Source of the DNA: Paraflavitalea sp966211765
GTDB taxonomy: Bacteria; Bacteroidota; Bacteroidia; Chitinophagales; Chitinophagaceae
Direction: 5' to 3'
DNA: 64,000 bases
Assembly: GCA_966211765.1 (NCBI GenBank)
Contig: CBIHOV010000002.1
Span: forward strand, 1-64,000
The notes beneath the pieces were generated by a model. It did not search any database. It was given only the letters and a program-made list of their open reading frames with translations, and was not told the origin of the DNA. Every line of letters starts with the position of its first letter. Position 1 is the stretch's first letter. The translations under genes were made by a program, and so were the position numbers. Shown here piece after piece: positions 62,260-64,000 of the stretch.

Positions 62260-64000
62260 TTAGAATCCAACATTAAGGGTAAACAAGAAGGTACGTGCAG
62301 CAGGATAAGTAAAACCGGCAAAGCCGTCTACGTTACTGCCACTGTCGGCTGATACAGATTCGGGATCCAAACCGAAGTAATCTGTGTGCAGCCAGAGATT
62401 GTTACCTGTTGCTGATATAGTAGCACTGCGGATAAATGTTTTTGCCAGCCATTTAGAAGGTATTGAATAAGAAGCACTCAGGGAGCGAAGTCTTATCCAG
62501 GAAGCATCCTGAATAAAGGGCTCAGAAATGGTACGGTAGTTCAACCTGTAATAACCTTCTGTATAGTCAACACCATCTGGTCCTTTGGCTTGACCCAGCC
62601 ATACAGATTTGGTATTCTTTGTTCCATTGGCCAATACACCATCAAATACCTTGAACTCTCTGCGGTCAAGGGTATATTCAGCAATACCAAAGGCTGCAAA
62701 GAAATTGTCCAGGCGGTTGTATTTCTCAAATCCCCAGCGGGCGTCTATCAATGCAGTTACAGTAAACCGTTTGTAAGTGAAGGTGTTCGTCATGCCGCCA
62801 ATCCAATCGGGTTGCGAATTACCCAGCAGTTTCTGGCTGGATAAAGGGCCGAGTGCAGGGAAGCCATTGGCGCCAATGATGAGGGGCCTTGACTTATCGG
62901 TCCTCAACGGATCTTCCTTGTCGGTACCATAATAGCGGAGATAATGCGTACCATACAGGTTGCCATACGCTTCACCAGGAATGAGCTTCATGGTCACGGC
63001 CGCATTGCCATAGCCAGGATGGGTGGCATATGGTATTTCACTCAAGCCTTCCCGTATGCTGACCACCTTGTTGCGGTTGGCAGAGAAATTCAGACTGGCA
63101 TCCCAGCTGAAGTTTTTGGTGATTACCGGTGTTCCTTTGATGATGAGCTCAATGCCTTTGTTGCGCATGCTGCCGGCATTCACCAGCGCCCTCACATAGC
63201 CTGTTGCGGAGGATACGTTTACGGGGATGATCTGGTCTTCACTCAACGAATAATAATAGGTTGCATCGATACTTAACCTGTTTTTCAGGAAGCGCAGCTC
63301 TATGCCACCTTCATACGTACTTGTAAATTCGGGACGTAAGTCGGGATCACCCAGGTTGGATGAACGGGTAAAGCCGGTAATTCCTGAAGGCAGGCTGCTA
63401 TAGGCAGCGTCGCCGGTAGAAGTAGCATAAGGGGCTGCATCTTTACCGATCCGTGCATAAGATAAACGGACCTTGGCATAGTCAATAAATTCAGGCATCT
63501 TAATTTGCTCTGATAGCACATAACCCAGGTTGACAGACGGATAAAAGAAAGAGTTATTGGGCTTGATGAGCGAAGAGGTGATGTCATTTCTTCCTGTTAC
63601 TGAGAGGAACAAAAAGTTCTTGTAATCAAAATTCACTTCCCCGAAAATACCCATGAGCCTGTATTCTGAAAAGTTGTCCGTTGGCTGCAGTACAGCTGCA
63701 TTGCGCAGGTCGAACCAGTCAAACTGTCCCAGTTTGGAACCCAGCACACCAGAGGCACGAACACGACGGTCGTACAACTCCTGTCCAACCCGTACGGAGG
63801 TCTTAATATCATTTGTAAGCTTGAACGATGCTGTAGCCAGGAAGGTAGAGTTGATAGCCCGGAAGTTGGTGTTGTAGATACCTACAAAACCGTCTTCGTT
63901 GTCGTAGGTCCTTTCGCCCGCAATGCCACGGGGGCCGGGTGCGGTACGCAAGCGGTTGTCGGTATAATTATCAATACCCAGGCGATAATTGATGTCGAGC
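62260..64000 (-). CDS. SusC/RagA-family TonB-dependent transporter, partial (PUL 4)
   Basis: Only the C-terminal ~580 residues are in the window; the frame is open to the right edge. The visible part is the outer-membrane barrel: FLSVTGRNDITSSLIKPN and VNLGYVLSEQIKMPEFIDYAK, TSTYEGGIELRFLKNRLSID, and the C-terminal FLFTLNVGF. Plug, carboxypeptidase-like and any STN domains lie outside. Partner of the SusD_2-type lipoprotein. Confidence 0.93.
   Translation of the reverse strand, partial: LDINYRLGIDNYTDNRLRTAPGPRGIAGERTYDNEDGFVGIYNTNFRAINSTFLATASFKLTNDIKTSVRVGQELYDRRVRASGVLGSKLGQFDWFDLRNAAVLQPTDNFSEYRLMGIFGEVNFDYKNFLFLSVTGRNDITSSLIKPNNSFFYPSVNLGYVLSEQIKMPEFIDYAKVRLSYARIGKDAAPYATSTGDAAYSSLPSGITGFTRSSNLGDPDLRPEFTSTYEGGIELRFLKNRLSIDATYYYSLSEDQIIPVNVSSATGYVRALVNAGSMRNKGIELIIKGTPVITKNFSWDASLNFSANRNKVVSIREGLSEIPYATHPGYGNAAVTMKLIPGEAYGNLYGTHYLRYYGTDKEDPLRTDKSRPLIIGANGFPALGPLSSQKLLGNSQPDWIGGMTNTFTYKRFTVTALIDARWGFEKYNRLDNFFAAFGIAEYTLDRREFKVFDGVLANGTKNTKSVWLGQAKGPDGVDYTEGYYRLNYRTISEPFIQDASWIRLRSLSASYSIPSKWLAKTFIRSATISATGNNLWLHTDYFGLDPESVSADSGSNVDGFAGFTYPAARTFLFTLNVGF

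Overview
The window looks like a chromosomal segment from a carbohydrate-degrading Bacteroidota, most likely family Chitinophagaceae. Four SusC/SusD transporter pairs, ECF sigma/FecR switches, type IX secretion (T9SS) C-terminal domains and several TAnnTTTG -7 promoter elements support the phylum. The family assignment is inference from gene content. I saw no insertion sequence, prophage, plasmid gene or CRISPR array.

Layout. 1-2.4 kb: the end of an ECF sigma gene, a serine hydrolase, and a tRNA-Arg(TCT) surrounded by degenerate tRNA fragments. 2.4-8.3 kb: a small secreted protein, altronate dehydratase divergent from an AraC regulator, and two secreted surface proteins. 8.5-11.4 kb: a compact sigma/FecR/STN-beta-barrel cassette that lacks a TonB receptor. 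11.4-20.5 kb: polysaccharide utilisation locus (PUL) 1 on the minus strand, transcribed sigma, FecR, SusC (with STN), SusD, SusE-like, GH76 (predicted alpha-1,6-mannan target). 20.7-24.8 kb: a cytochrome c, then an antibiotic-monooxygenase-like (ABM) protein, a truncated hemoglobin and a membrane protein in one operon facing an HxlR regulator, then a four-gene operon with a TIMP-like protein and an orphan MCE lipoprotein. 24.9-25.3 kb: non-coding DNA with 11-bp and 10-bp phased repeats.

25.3-37.7 kb: PUL 2, with a Tat-exported protein, a GH5/CBM6/beta-trefoil/T9SS enzyme, SusD and SusC (no STN), divergent from a membrane-spanning propeller/Y_Y_Y/LuxR-type regulator. 37.8-40.6 kb: a DUF1016 nuclease-like gene carrying two internal palindromes, then ahpC-ahpD. 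40.8-54.1 kb: a T9SS propeller protein and PUL 3 (sigma, FecR, SusC with STN, SusD, large FG-GAP/ASPIC lipoprotein). 54.5-56.9 kb: arginine decarboxylase, then rplT and rpmI without infC. 57.3-64 kb: a ThuA/glucose-dehydrogenase-like/PKD/cytochrome c chimera and the start of PUL 4 (SusD_2-type lipoprotein and a SusC cut by the window edge).

How the parts work together. PULs 1 and 3 use sigma/FecR control and their SusC proteins carry the STN signalling domain. PUL 2 uses a one-component regulator and its SusC lacks STN. In PULs 2 and 3 a rho-independent terminator sits between susD and the downstream gene. The least ordinary signals are the short phased tandem repeats (7, 10 and 11 bp, one array in frame inside a gene), the in-frame palindromes in the DUF1016 gene, the tRNA remnant cluster, the STN barrel cassette and the globin/ABM operon.
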